From: Isoetes taiwanensis
Lineage: Eukaryota > Streptophyta > Lycopodiopsida > Isoetales > Isoetaceae
Assembly (NCBI GenBank): GCA_021234155.1
Contig: JAJEKV010000012.1
Coordinates: 8,150,448 to 8,214,447, forward strand
Direction: 5' to 3'
Length of the DNA stretch: 64,000 nucleotides
The notes under the pieces were generated by a model. That model was not told where the DNA came from, did not search any database, and saw only the letters and a program-made list of their open reading frames with translations. Below, piece by piece: positions 1 through 11,100 of this stretch. The position numbers were made by a program, and so were the translations under genes. The first letter of the stretch is position 1; each line of letters begins with the position of its first letter.

Positions 1-512
1 TGTTGTCGGGTTGAGGTTTCTCAAAGCAAAGATATAGCCCTACAGCCGCCAACCTTCATGCATCATATTACAAAAACAATTTAAATCCTAACTATGGAGC
101 TCGCTAACTCTTTCAAAGAGAGAACCACTGATCATGAATATGTGATTAAGCATGAGTATATTGGAGAATATATAATGCTTAGTGTAAGTACATTTAGGTA
201 TTGCCATAAACTTTGAGAATTTTCTTCAGCGATTGCTATTTCTAGTGGAGAGACGTTGGACCGTTTTGGTTGTTTTTACTATGTGTACCCATCTACATTT
301 TCAATGCGCAAGTTTGGACTAGGAATGTCTTTGTCAATAAGAAACAGCATAATTAGTGTAGCATTATTGTTTGCTAAAGTATGTTTATATGTATATATGA
401 GGACATTCATCATCAATAGAATAATTATTGTCCCTTCCTTCGGGGAAAGTTTCTTGCAGGTTAAATTCCATATAGAAAACCTATGAATAGTACATGTAGA
501 AAGACTCGAGTA

Positions 513-1330
513 GTATTTTTTTTTTAAGAATCTGTGTCATCAATATATTAAAAGAATGGTAATGTTACAAAAAGAAAAAGTGAGGAGGAAGGAGAACTGC
601 CCCAAAGAGACGTGATACCTGGACACTCCCACAACAAACTCACAAAAACCGGCAACTCTCTTGTACAAACCGACCAGTATCACCATCTACAACACCCAAA
701 GAAGTCCCGCCAAATGGCAAACTTCCGCTCTACTAATCTTAGAAACCGAAAGCTTTGAAATAGCTTGTACCGAGTCGTAGGAATAGAGAGCCCGGGCAGT
801 CAATCCCCGAAAGATCCACAACATACGCCCGTTTTCCAAATCGGCCACACACCAACCAAGCCACTTGCCACCGGTCTGAGCTTCTTTGCCATAGGCGGCC
901 AAGCACTAGGATACACATAGGCGACCTTTGTTGGGTAGTCAATCTCACTGGCGACCCTAACCCAATCGAGCTGACACGCAAATGAGGGGGCATAAAACAG
1001 GACAATGCTCCACCGGTCTCACGACATGAAGGCTGGGCACAACAAAGGGGAGAGAGGGCTCACACCCGGCCTAAAGCTGACTCACAAGGGCATTCACCCG
1101 ATGCAGCTGATTGCACCACCGCCAGAAAGGAAGCACCCTAACAACCCGGGGGAAGTGAGCTCCCATGTCCACGTCAAACCAAAGCCGCCGAGGAGAACCC
1201 CGGCTGCGAGACCACTTGCACGAAAGGGCGATTGTGTCATGAAATAGCCATCACCGCATAACAAGGCCGCACAAAACAAGAAGACACAACATCGGATGAA
1301 CCTTCCAAACCTGCACCACCACATTATCTG
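513..1330 (-). pseudogene. Non-LTR retrotransposon (LINE) C-terminal remnant, copy 1
   Basis: This is the counterpart of the LINE tail at 50219-51024. On the minus strand it keeps pieces such as FGLTWTWELTSPGLLGCFLSGGG and the end KISRAEVCHLAGLL, now scattered over different frames by indels. A poly(T) run at about 513-525 of the plus strand marks the 3' poly(A) side of the element. It encodes nothing intact. Confidence 0.75.
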
Positions 1331-2019
1331 AGGACTATAGGTATGTAGCGGAATACTCCGCCACTTGTTGTTGAGATAGCCACTTTAGATTTTATATGCA
1401 TTGAAGGTGGCAAAATTCTTTCATATGTTTTTTTTTTTTTTTTTTTTTTGGACCTTTGTATCTTCTTTGATATTCTTACGCACGCATTTTGTTTCAAAAT
1501 GCCTAATGAAGAACTGCTCACCATTCTACAAATTAATAATTCTACTTTAGTCCCAATCTAAAGCCCAAATGCCATGATCGAGGTCCCAACAAAAATTCCT
1601 TAGGGAAACTCAAGTATTCCATTCTCATGTTGAACAAACACTTGAGGGTGGCAAAAACTTTCATGTGCATGTTTTGTGACGTATCTGCTTTGATATTCAT
1701 TTTGTCTCCAAAATGCCTAATGAGTCTTTGCTTGCTCACCATTCTACAAAACTAAAGCCCAAATGCGATGATAAAATCCCAACATGAATAACTCATTGTG
1801 CGTTTTGTTGGGGGTGTATTATCGTTTGGGTGTGTATAAATTTTTTGGCCATGGGATCTTTGGCATATCTCCAACATATGCCATGGGGCGGAATTGCAGC
1901 CCTCAAATACAAGTCAAGATGGGATCAAAACCCCATATTTGACTTACCCCCTAACATTCCACTAAACCATTGAATAAATACAATATCTAAAAATTGTCAG
2001 CTTGACCAAATAAAAAATT

Positions 2020-2135
2020 ATGAGCACAGGGAGTGAACCCCATTAGAAGTTCCGAGCGCTCATCCGGGCATACTAGGGAATCCCGGAAGAGGATGCTGCC
2101 TAGTATGCCTCTCCATTAACAACAAATTAACAAAT
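2020..2135 (-). repeat. tRNA-like 3' half and hairpin, copy 1 (degraded)
   Basis: Corresponds to 51707-51796. The T-arm (CCAGG to CCTGTG side) and the AGGCATACTAGG hairpin arms are recognisable but carry insertions, so the 18-bp stem of copies 2 and 3 is no longer perfect here. Confidence 0.6.
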
Positions 2136-2399
2136 TAAACAAAAGTCATTATCAACATACTATTTCAAAACAAACATTGGGAATTTAGGCCACATTATCT
2201 CTGTGAAGAGTCGGCAGAACATAGCAATTCAACACGTGTCAAAATCATAGCCACCAAAGCAATCATACATGTCAAGCAACTCCCATGCCGCCAAAACACA
2301 TTCAACATGACATTTAGAAGATAAACAAATCAATTATTTCACAATATAAAAAGCCATAACGAGTTCTCTCAAGCCCACATAAAAAAACGAAACAACAAG

Positions 2400-2896
2400 A
2401 TGTATGGTCGATTCATAGTGGAGCCACTCATTGCATGCCTAATAAGTTCATCTAGTTGCGTATTTCTTGTAACGAAAGCAAGACCCTAGCAAGGCTCATA
2501 TGAGGCGCAAGATATGCAACTTCGAATGATCCCACTCCTGGCGGATATAGCATTACGGGTGGGGCATAAAAACCCTCTATTTCTGCCTTTGAGCAAGCCA
2601 CAAGGATGCCGCAATCCTATAAGCCTGAGTTCAACACGGATAATGCTATTAACAAACTCTTGAGCACAAAACAACGCCTCGAGACTCAGCCCGAAAACAC
2701 AACAGGATGCGGATGTGATGCTTCAACTTGGCCGGAAAGAAATAAAAGAGTCAGGAGCAAAGATCTGTGTGATTTGCTCCACGCCAGTATTTGGTTTTGT
2801 CGATCTCCATATTCCACGCAGCTAAAAACAAAATAAACCCATGAAAAAAAAAAACCCATTTGTACAATCTAGAGCAGCCAAGATCATCGTCCAATA
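2400..2896 (-). pseudogene. Remnant of the 131-residue helical ORF
   Basis: Homologous to the ORF at 52094-52489 (minus). Matching stretches include the region coding FCAQEFVNSII and the sequence around AATGATCCCACTCC. Frameshifts and stops are present. The changes relative to copy 2 cluster at CAG/CTG triplets. It stops just where the upstream HUH gene would begin. Confidence 0.7.
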
Positions 2897-3348
2897 TCCG
2901 ACCAGCGCTTCAACTATGAGAAATAGTTCAAGACCAATAGATAGCCGACTTTCTAGAACAATGTCCAGAAAACCAACCTGGTCGCCGCCAATGAAACCTT
3001 GGTCGCCATTAACAACATCTTGATCCAACACGCATTCAACACCAAGCCTTCGCCTGCCTATGCAAAAACATCCCATCCAAGGAAATATAGAATGAACTCT
3101 AAAGTTCCCCACTACCTAAGAATGCCTCATAAAGAGCTCAACTATGTCGCACCATGAACAAGAACTGCACTTCAATCTACACCCACATATGCCAACTTAT
3201 CAACAAATGTAAATTTCGTGATCCCCAATCTTCGTGATATGGAAAGGTAGGAACTGAAAACATACATCCTCAACGCCATCCCTCTACATACGAAAGACCG
3301 AACCAATTAATCTTAACGCAGCCACCACAAAGATTGGCATCACTATAG

Positions 3349-3665
3349 TACCCCGCCGGAAGAACTGCGCACTCCCTATTTCAAATACATGTCATTGAAA
3401 ACAATATCGGAATTCATTCCCTACTCGATCCACATTCTCCAAGGGCTGCATTGATCACTGCAACAACAATCATATGGGACGAGTTTCCCATGGCAAACAG
3501 AGCAGTCATAGAAGCAGTCGACATCCTCTTGCAAAACGTAACATGCACAAATAGCCCATTCGGAGGAAAACTATTCATAGCAGCCGGTGATTTCAGACTG
3601 ATTGCCTCCATCGACAAACGAGGAGGAAAAACAGCAACAATAAACGCATCCATTTTATGCATCTA
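3349..3665 (+). pseudogene. Pif1/Helitron-type helicase fragment
   Basis: An open stretch reads RTAHSLFQIHV, then ITATTIIWDEFPMANRAVIEA and FGGKLFIAAGDFRLI. This is the Pif1 superfamily order: a GGRTAHS-type motif, the Walker B DE box inside IIWDE(F/A)PM, and the GGDFRQ-like motif (here AGDFRLI). The Walker A segment expected upstream is not readable because of frame breaks before 3349. In plants such helicases are abundant as Helitron Rep-helicase pieces, and Helitron ends occur elsewhere in this window (44363, 54102). The fragment ends at the junction with a LINE reverse transcriptase piece. A host Pif1 is less likely because the surroundings are all transposon. Confidence 0.7.
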
Positions 3666-3666
3666 G

Positions 3667-3800
3667 AGGAAGAATCTATTCAGAACACTCAAGCAATCCT
3701 GGAGGACTTTGGCAAATGCTCAGGTTGCAAAATCAACCCCAACAAGACTAAGCTCATATCAGGCATCAAGAGGAGGGTGAGCAAGAAGCTTTATCTTTAG
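3667..3800 (+). pseudogene. LINE reverse transcriptase fragment (SGCKIN/NKTKL region)
   Basis: Reads MHLEEESIQNTQAILEDFG then CSGCKINPNKTKLISG, the segment that follows the YADD palm motif in plant L1-type reverse transcriptases. It directly abuts the helicase fragment. The homologous protein appears to resume near 5055, so 3.8-5.05 kb may be an insertion or a rearrangement. Confidence 0.65.
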
Positions 3801-5054
3801 GATGTATGTATCTTTAACCGCAGTAGCCTCTGAGATTTTAATCCTCGGCCGCTAGATGTAGTTCAATTATTAGGCATAATGTGATTTCCAAATTGCTTAT
3901 CATGATAAACAGTGTCTTAAACCTATTCTCAGAGCCCTCGCTTATCATGATAAACAGGCAAGTCATTACAGGGTATTCAGATTCACAAACAAATTGCATT
4001 TTCTATTCCCCGGTCATTGCACTCGGACCATGAGATCAAGCAGCCTCGATAGAGTTGCTAATTCCTATGCAACAAAGACCGTAAAGATCATTGATGATCC
4101 AAAATGCGCCAGTAAACATAGGAAAAAAAACTTTATTGCGTAAACTCTACTTAGAATGCAACAAAGAATGTCACGGACATCCACATAAATCGATTCATCT
4201 CAACACCGCCACTTAAACCTAGTTCAGCTCCAATCAATCACGATTTTGCCCAAATATATCAGAGCTTAGAGAAGAAGCTGCTTTATGCACGATTGCTATT
4301 GCACATTTCGGCAGCAGAATTCAAGTAAGGAGATCAAATGGGCTAAAGGTCTATTCAAGAAAGCTTTTCAGATATTTCTTATTGCAAATACAAGAGCTGG
4401 CTATGGTGCAATAGAGCAAAAGCTTTTCTTTAGCCAGAATGGAGCATGCCCCCTTTTCCCCTGTGCTAGCCTCTATTGTTTTCTCCAACTCCTTCATGGG
4501 AAGATCCCCTGTTAATAGCATTATTTTCCCCGCTTAAAAGCAGCGATTCAATCATGAGAACATGCTTAGAAAGACTCAGAGAAAGGCATAATGCATCAGA
4601 GAGCGTCAATGCAAAGCCAGAAGCAAGCAAAGATCTAAATGTAAAATCATACAAAACACAACATTGAATCATGAATCCAGTCAAGAATCGTGCAGTCAAG
4701 TATGCAAGCACATAAGAAAACACTAGCAAATGCATATTCCTCCATGAATCTCCCTCCATCGCCATCAGATCTTCTCAGGCGCCAATTTTTCCAGTCGTGC
4801 CCTCCACAAAGTAAGATAATCTCCGCAGAGTAAACTTATACGAATCTGATCCGTAGCCCCTTTGCCCAGCACACAAATTCTTTATCCAAAGGTTAAAAAC
4901 TGTAAAATCTCCTCGAATCGCCGGTTAGTAGTTAGTCTTGTTTCTTACCATTATTGCAAATAAGCTGCTCGCCTCCTGCTCGCCTCCGACATTTGCCATA
5001 ATGGCCTCGCAAGGGGGTTTAATCCCTTCCTCCCCTAGCACTAAGACTAAAATT
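3801..5054. other. No gene recognised between LINE pieces
   Basis: About 1.25 kb with short reading frames only. None shows a recognisable family. It separates two parts of a LINE, so it may be a nested insertion, but I could not define termini. Confidence 0.5.
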
Positions 5055-6350
5055 CTTGACATTCCATATGCTATTAGAGTCAATGCTTGTGACCTCTGGG
5101 AGGACCTCATTGACAAATTTTACAGAAAGATTGATTCTCTTAATTCTAAGTTTCTCTAAAATGGAAGAGCTATCCCCGCAAATTCGGTCATCTCTTCTTC
5201 TGTGTTTACCAATCTTCTATCATAATGGCTCCTAAGAAAGTTCTTGCTAAAATGCAAAGCATTATTGGAAGGTTTATTGCGGTGTGGGGAATCTAGTAGG
5301 AGGTGATGGATTCTAATTTCTATGGAGGAATGTCTAAAGCATAAAAGTAAGAGAGGATTGGGGGTTATCAACATTGAGAAGTGTGCCATTGCTTTGGCTG
5401 CAAAATACTTTTAGGGCCCGCAACAATCAAATCAACCACCCCGCGGAGTGATCTCATTACTTATTATATTGAGAAATGTCACCCCTTTGATGGAGAAATC
5501 TCAAGTTGCAGCTCCCTCATAGTATTTATTTTGAATTCACTGTCCCCTCCTCCACACCTCTGATTATCAAAAAGTGGATCAGAGCTTGGGTAAGGATCAG
5601 AGGTATGTATACATGGAAAGAGGGCCTCTCTCAGGATCAACCCATTTTTTGGAGCCCCTCACTGATTTTGGATAATCCAAACATGTGCTTGGCTACAACT
5701 TCCCTAAGTTAACCAAGCAGTGGACTAACATGGGCATAATCTATATCAGGGATATCATTAATAATTTTAATTATCAGGAGTCCATTCTTAGGGATCTTGG
5801 TGAGGATTCTAGACAACTGTTTAATAGCATTTCCCTGAAATTGGCAGTTGGAGATTGGCACAACACTGATGAATTTTGGCATATTAATGGTTTCTGTGGT
5901 TACAGAGTCAATTTGGCTTACAGGTAGCTTAACAAGAATCAGGAAATCTCCATTCATACCAAATGGAATATTGAGCCAGAGAGGGTTACCAGAAACTTAA
6001 CCTTTATGTGGCAAAGCCCCATCCATCCGAAAATCAAAGCCTTTATGTGGCAGCTGTGGCATAGAGCCCTTGCTACCAACAAAAAGAGATGGAGGCTAAA
6101 CACGTCTAACTCTGATATTTGTGCTAGATGTTTGCAGGATCAGGAAAATGAAGAACATCTCTTCAAAAAATGTCTATGGGCGTAATGGACTCGAATTAGC
6201 GTAAACCGAAGCTAAACATTTCGATCCGCCAATATGCAAGCTATTGATTTCTTTTTTTCCCCGCCAATCCAAAGAGAATGATGAGCTACATTCTCCGTTG
6301 GAGAATTTGGAAGGGGAGAAATGCCTTAATTTTCAAGGACGAAATTGTTT
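5055..6350 (+). pseudogene. LINE reverse transcriptase C-terminus with zf-RVT region
   Basis: Pieces in shifting frames read DLWEDLIDKFYRKIDSLNSKF, KRGLGVINIEKCAIALAAKY, then PIHPKIKAFMWQLWHRALATN and CARCLQDQENEEHLFKKCLWA. The last is the Cys/His zf-RVT cluster that ends many plant LINE ORF2 proteins (CxxC...EH.F..C..A). IWKGRNALIFKDE near 6310 is the usual distal tail. Numerous stops and shifts make it a dead remnant. It is oriented with the fragment at 3667-3800 and is probably the same insertion. Confidence 0.8.
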
Positions 6351-6436
6351 GACCTAATGCCATTATCAAGCAAACCCAATATAACATTAGTTGGGTTTTG
6401 GAAATGCGGGTAAACCGTGGATTAACATTTTGACTA

Positions 6437-6781
6437 ATGATGCTTGTTATTTTCGATCGCAGTAATACACTCATCATGTTCAAGAGACTGAGATGGAAAA
6501 GAATGAACCGTCATGCAAATGCTTTATGGTTGACTCAGTTTGGGGTCGAGGTACCCAATGAGCATGGAGAAGAATGTCACTGTAATTGTGCCTGCACCAC
6601 TTATTTTGACGAGAAAAGATACATTCTATGCAATGCAAAAGACAAGAAAGACAGGTTTAACCCTGGAAAGGCCCATTTATGCAACTGCCCCTACTGCCTT
6701 TTTATTGTTGCAAACAAAGGCATGGGCATAAAAGATCATTCTCGAAGGGAGCCTAAGAAAAGGAGATTCTCAAGCAGCTGA
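6437..6781 (+). CDS. Hypothetical Cys-rich 114-residue ORF
   Basis: An open frame beginning MMLVIFDRSNTL and ending KKRRFSSS. From residue 48 it has closely spaced cysteines, CHCNCACTTYF, then C at YILCN, then CNCPYC, and a basic C-terminus. This could be a zinc-binding fold. It directly follows the LINE remnant, so it may be a non-coding tail or an exon of something else. I do not recognise the family, and no promoter or intron signals are evident. Confidence 0.3.
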   Translation: MMLVIFDRSNTLIMFKRLRWKRMNRHANALWLTQFGVEVPNEHGEECHCNCACTTYFDEKRYILCNAKDKKDRFNPGKAHLCNCPYCLFIVANKGMGIKDHSRREPKKRRFSSS

Positions 6782-7787
6782 ACATCTTTCTGAACATCTT
6801 GTGGAACTGTTTACTATGATACTCTGAGCTATCCGGAACATTTTCCTTGTTGTGGTGTTATATAAAAGTTGATGAGCTTGGCATACTACCAATCTTATGC
6901 TCGTAACTTCAAATAAATGAGCATATCATCGAGATAGCAGACTTTCTAAGGTGGAATTCTATCACTAGCTACAAGTTGAGCATGTTAAGTTTTCCTCAAA
7001 GGAAGCGCGAGAAGTTGGTAGAGACCTCACAACACGCCTCAAGTTAAGCCCACTTTGGCTGGAACATAGTACTGGGACGAGCAATCAACCTACTTGGGCC
7101 TTGAGCCGTCAAGCTGGGCATGGTTGGAACTGGAACAGGAGTGATCACCATTGGGACTAGAATCTGACATGAATTAAATGATGCATATGGGTTAAGGGTA
7201 AGGATCTGTCTTGGGTGTTTCGTTAGTCCTATGGATTTATGGTGCAACACATGGTCTCCTTGGCTGGAGGTACATACTTGATGGCAAGCACAGAAATGAT
7301 ATCAATTAAATTATTTGTCTTGCTCTATCCATGAATACTAGGCCCAATTGAGGGGTCTTAGCAGATGGAAGGGGTTTATCTGCATTATATTGGCGAATCT
7401 AGACCCTTGGATTTGTCTATCATGCGATTTTATCTTGATCCGAATGTTGACGTACTGTTGCTTGCATTTGCTGGCACTCAGGCTTTACTTGTACATGGCA
7501 GTGTGGTGATCAGGGGCATAATTGAGCCTGCATGTTGAATGTCTCTTGAATGTAAGGCCACAGTGCTCTTACCGCCGATGTGTTCATCATCACATCCAGC
7601 GGTTGATTAGGTGTAACCAACCCCTCATAGCGTGTCCGGCTAGGCGCAAATGCTGGGCCTAGATCATAAACTAAAATAAATGACCATAACTTATAGCATT
7701 CCAAATAGGGTATGATTTGTGTAGTGGATGCCCATCTACTATAATTGCATTTTTTGAGCTTTTCTAAGGATCTACAAGCACATATTG
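6782..7787. other. Intergenic, nothing recognised
   Basis: About 1 kb of ordinary-complexity DNA between the LINE remnant and a MITE-like repeat. No coding similarity, tRNA or long repeat was noticed. Confidence 0.5.
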
Positions 7788-7795
7788 CCATACAT

Positions 7796-8008
7796 TATGG
7801 AAACTGGGTCACTAATTCCGCTTCCGGAATGGAAAACAACCCTATGATTCCGCTCAAGCGGTCACCTGCAGGTGATTAGCAGGTAAATCAGCAGGCTCCC
7901 CAGTTACCATGATGTGGGGGGACGAAACCGGGACGATGATTCCAGGCCCCGCGCCTGCCTCCTGCCAGTCGTGGGACCCCCTAGAATCATCTCCCCAGTT
8001 TCCATCTC
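7796..8008. mobile_element. MITE-like repeat, family with 47797-48006
   Basis: About 213 bp bounded by inverted ATGGAAACTGGG (left) and CCCAGTTTCCAT (right). Internally it contains GGAATGG, ATTCCGCTCAAGCGGTCACC and the palindrome ACCTGCAGGT, all shared with the second copy. The octamer CCATACAT occurs on both sides (7788-7795 and 8009-8016), as expected for an 8-bp hAT-type target duplication. However, the other copy has the same octamer at its right end only, so it may belong to the element. Confidence 0.65.
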
Positions 8009-8144
8009 CCATACATATGACCATGCGGGGTAGGGGGGAATTCTAAAATAACTGGTAGTGTGAAGAAACCAGTGAATTCCAAAGGTTGCCATACAATTCT
8101 GTCTCCCGCATTAACATTTCTATTTATATATGCTGGTCGCTACA

Positions 8145-11100
8145 ATGGCTCACATGTTGGAGAGGAAGCTTGCATGCTTTGGTTTGATTAGAGCGTTTCC
8201 ACCCGCATCCGTTTACCACGTCCAATCTATAAGATGCCCATTTCGCCGTTCCGGAAGCTCCAGAGCAATTAGAGGCTGGTCTACGGACGCACCAAAACAG
8301 CTCCATGGACGAAGCTGGAGCACAAGTGCAGCTGCTGCTTCAGAATCCCAAGAAACCCTCAATAATAAGGTACCAAGGTGGTTTTTTTTTTTTGCCTCGG
8401 GAAATATTAGAATTGCAGAATAAGAAGGAAAGTTTTACTGTTCATTATCGAATTCATTTTGCTGGCCAAAGCTTTTCCTTAATTCTTTTTAATATATAGT
8501 AGTTAATCCAGTATGCTAAAGCGAGCAACTAAGGTGCATTTGCAAGAAATTCTGTGTTATCTTCCTAGAAGTGTGAAGGTTGTAATCTCTGGAAAGTTCT
8601 TATTGGCTATACAGACATTGATGCTCTTTTCAATGGCATTTTTCATGATCAGTCGTTGACTGCAGGCATGGTCAAGATGGTTTTCTTATGCTTAGCCTGC
8701 CTTTGAAGCATCAAGGTTCATAGAAATGAGATTACCCTTCGTTTTATTTGCTTCAATCACATTATATGCTTGGGATATTGAAAAAAGGACTACGTGTTTT
8801 AAGCATATAAAGAGATAATGCAAATCAGTGGTCGGATTCTAATTTTGGGATGAGAAGTACCGTATTAATGGACTCATGGTTCTTTCTTGAAACTTTATAT
8901 TCAAGGGCAAAACTTGTGCCAGATGCAAGAAATCTAGCTATATAAGAATCAGAACTATAAGGATAAGAAGTAAAGCACAAGAAATAGATCACCTCTGGGC
9001 ATGCAACCTAGGAAGTCATCCTTACGTGGTACATGTAACTCCAGAAATGATGCATCACATTGCATGTAGAAAGTGTGTCTGTATTTTTGCTGAAAGATTA
9101 ATTCTCTCGATCTTGCTAGCCAGCATTACATATGATTGAAGTATTGGATGGTGGTAAACTGTTCTAAACTCACCTTCATAGTTGTTTGCACTTTTATGCT
9201 AAATTAGTATATCAGACTTTTCTAAGGGGAACTGATGGATGATGCTGTGGAATTCAGGATACTGAGAAGACTCTGGAGCAAGTCAGTGTGGTGTCAGATC
9301 TTCTCAAATTCTTGAACGAGTCTTGGACTCCCTTCCATGCCACTGGTATGAGGATTTGCTACGCCATAGTTTATAATGGTTAGATAGATTGAGATTTGTT
9401 ATTAATAATGTGGCAGTATGAAAAGCATGTCTGTTAACACGGTTACATAAAACAATGCTGGGATCCATTCATTCCCTCAGTGATTTGTTTTAGAGCATTT
9501 GAAAAGCAAATGGGAGATAATCTCCTTTTTGTTACTCATTAATTCCTCTGTCCAGTTTGTTAGGAACAAGGTCAAAGAGTTACATGGCTATTTGGAAAAG
9601 AACTCGAAGTTTAAAGAGGCAAGATAAAAGGCAGTCAATGGACAGGCTATGGAAGCAGTTTGCCATAAGCAACCTGCTGGTCAAATCAACAGTGCCATAT
9701 CAAACCTGGAAACAGGGTTGATCAGTTTCTAACTGCAACTTAGCACTGGTCAATATAGGTGGCAATGAATTTAGCCAATGGCTTGATTGATTGGCAATTT
9801 GGCATCACAGAAACAGAATGTCTCATGTGTAAGACTTGGAGACACATGGTAAAGATTTGCACACAGTCTCGGAGGAAGTCATGGCTCTTATGTAGGACAG
9901 GTTCTTTCTTGTTGCCAATACAGGTGCCTTTATTTGGCATTAATCTCTTCAATGTTTGATATCCCTCATTAGTCAAAAGGTCTTCCCGGTTGCTTGCCCT
10001 TGCACATATGAGCTACTGTTCCATCCGGTTGGCACATCTGCTTTTGAGTAGAATATTCACCATCAAGGATATAAGCCTACATCACATCTCATAGTGCTAA
10101 CCGCAAGGCCAAAGGCGTACTCAATGGTCTCTAATTTTTAAACAATACTACTAAAACCTTAAGCTAAACCAAATAGATCAGACAAAGTTCGGATGATCGT
10201 TATCTGTGTCCAATATGCATGTCATAACTTTTCCAATTGTTACTTTTTATATTGTTTAGATGTTAATTCTAATAACTCAACATCGTCTCTTTTTTTATGT
10301 TACCCTGATGCTAAGTACTTGTTATAGCTGTGGCAAAGAAGCTTCTCTTGGAAGCAGGATTTCAACAAATATACGAGGAAGATGAATGGGCAGTATACCC
10401 AGACGGCATGCTATTTTTACAAGGAATATGTCTACCCTTGTGGCATTTGCTATTGGGCATAAGTACGTTCTTCTAGTTCAGTTCGTAGCACATCTGCTTT
10501 AATCAGAGTGAAGTGTATGTCCTAGTTCTGCTCTAAGGAAGTTTTTGTTACGTGTTACTAGGATGCATATTTTTTACTTGCTCCTAGCTGTTTGTATGTT
10601 ACAATTGTACTATTGGTCTCATAGGCTGCATATTTCTTCGGTAGATATAAGTCTTTCTTTCCTTCCCTTCTTTTTATTGTTGTCAATGATGCAACTAGTT
10701 TTTAAGTCTTTGTGGTCTTTAATGTACGTTAATAAATCTTTCTTTCCTTTTCTCTTTGGAGATAGAATGTTAACATGTATTGTGCCATTTATAACACAGA
10801 TACCAAATTGGAAATGGATTTCATGTTATTGCAGCACATACGGACAGTCCTTGCCCAAAGCTGAAACCCAACTCAGCGGTGTCAAAGTCTGGGTTTTTAA
10901 AAGTTTCTGTGCAAACCTATGGAGGAGGACTGTGGCACACATGGTTTGACAGGGATTTAAGTGTTGCTGGACGTGTATTATTGAGAAAAGAAACTGGTGG
11001 TCTCTTACAAAAACTTGTTCGGGTGAATCGGCCAATTTTACGGATTCCAACCTTGGCAATCCACTTGGACAGGTAATCCCTGCATATTGAATTCATATAG

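Larger units (their letters stand above)
1..2896. repeat. Degraded copy 1 of the ~5-kb LINE/HUH repeat unit
   Basis: Position 1 matches about 49705 of copy 2, and the match runs colinearly to 2896 (copy 2 about 52573). It carries the LINE tail, the poly(T) tract, the AATGCCTAATG duplication, the tRNA-like/hairpin module and the remnant of the 131-residue ORF. The match stops abruptly after the shared ATCGTCCAATA, so the HUH endonuclease part is absent. The copy is riddled with small changes, mostly at CAG/CTG sites. The left part lies outside the window. Confidence 0.9.

Noticed and set aside
10545-10949. 134-residue plus-strand frame running into DAP exon 4
   Set aside because: Mostly intron sequence read in the wrong frame; the true exon begins at 10800 with YQIGNG.
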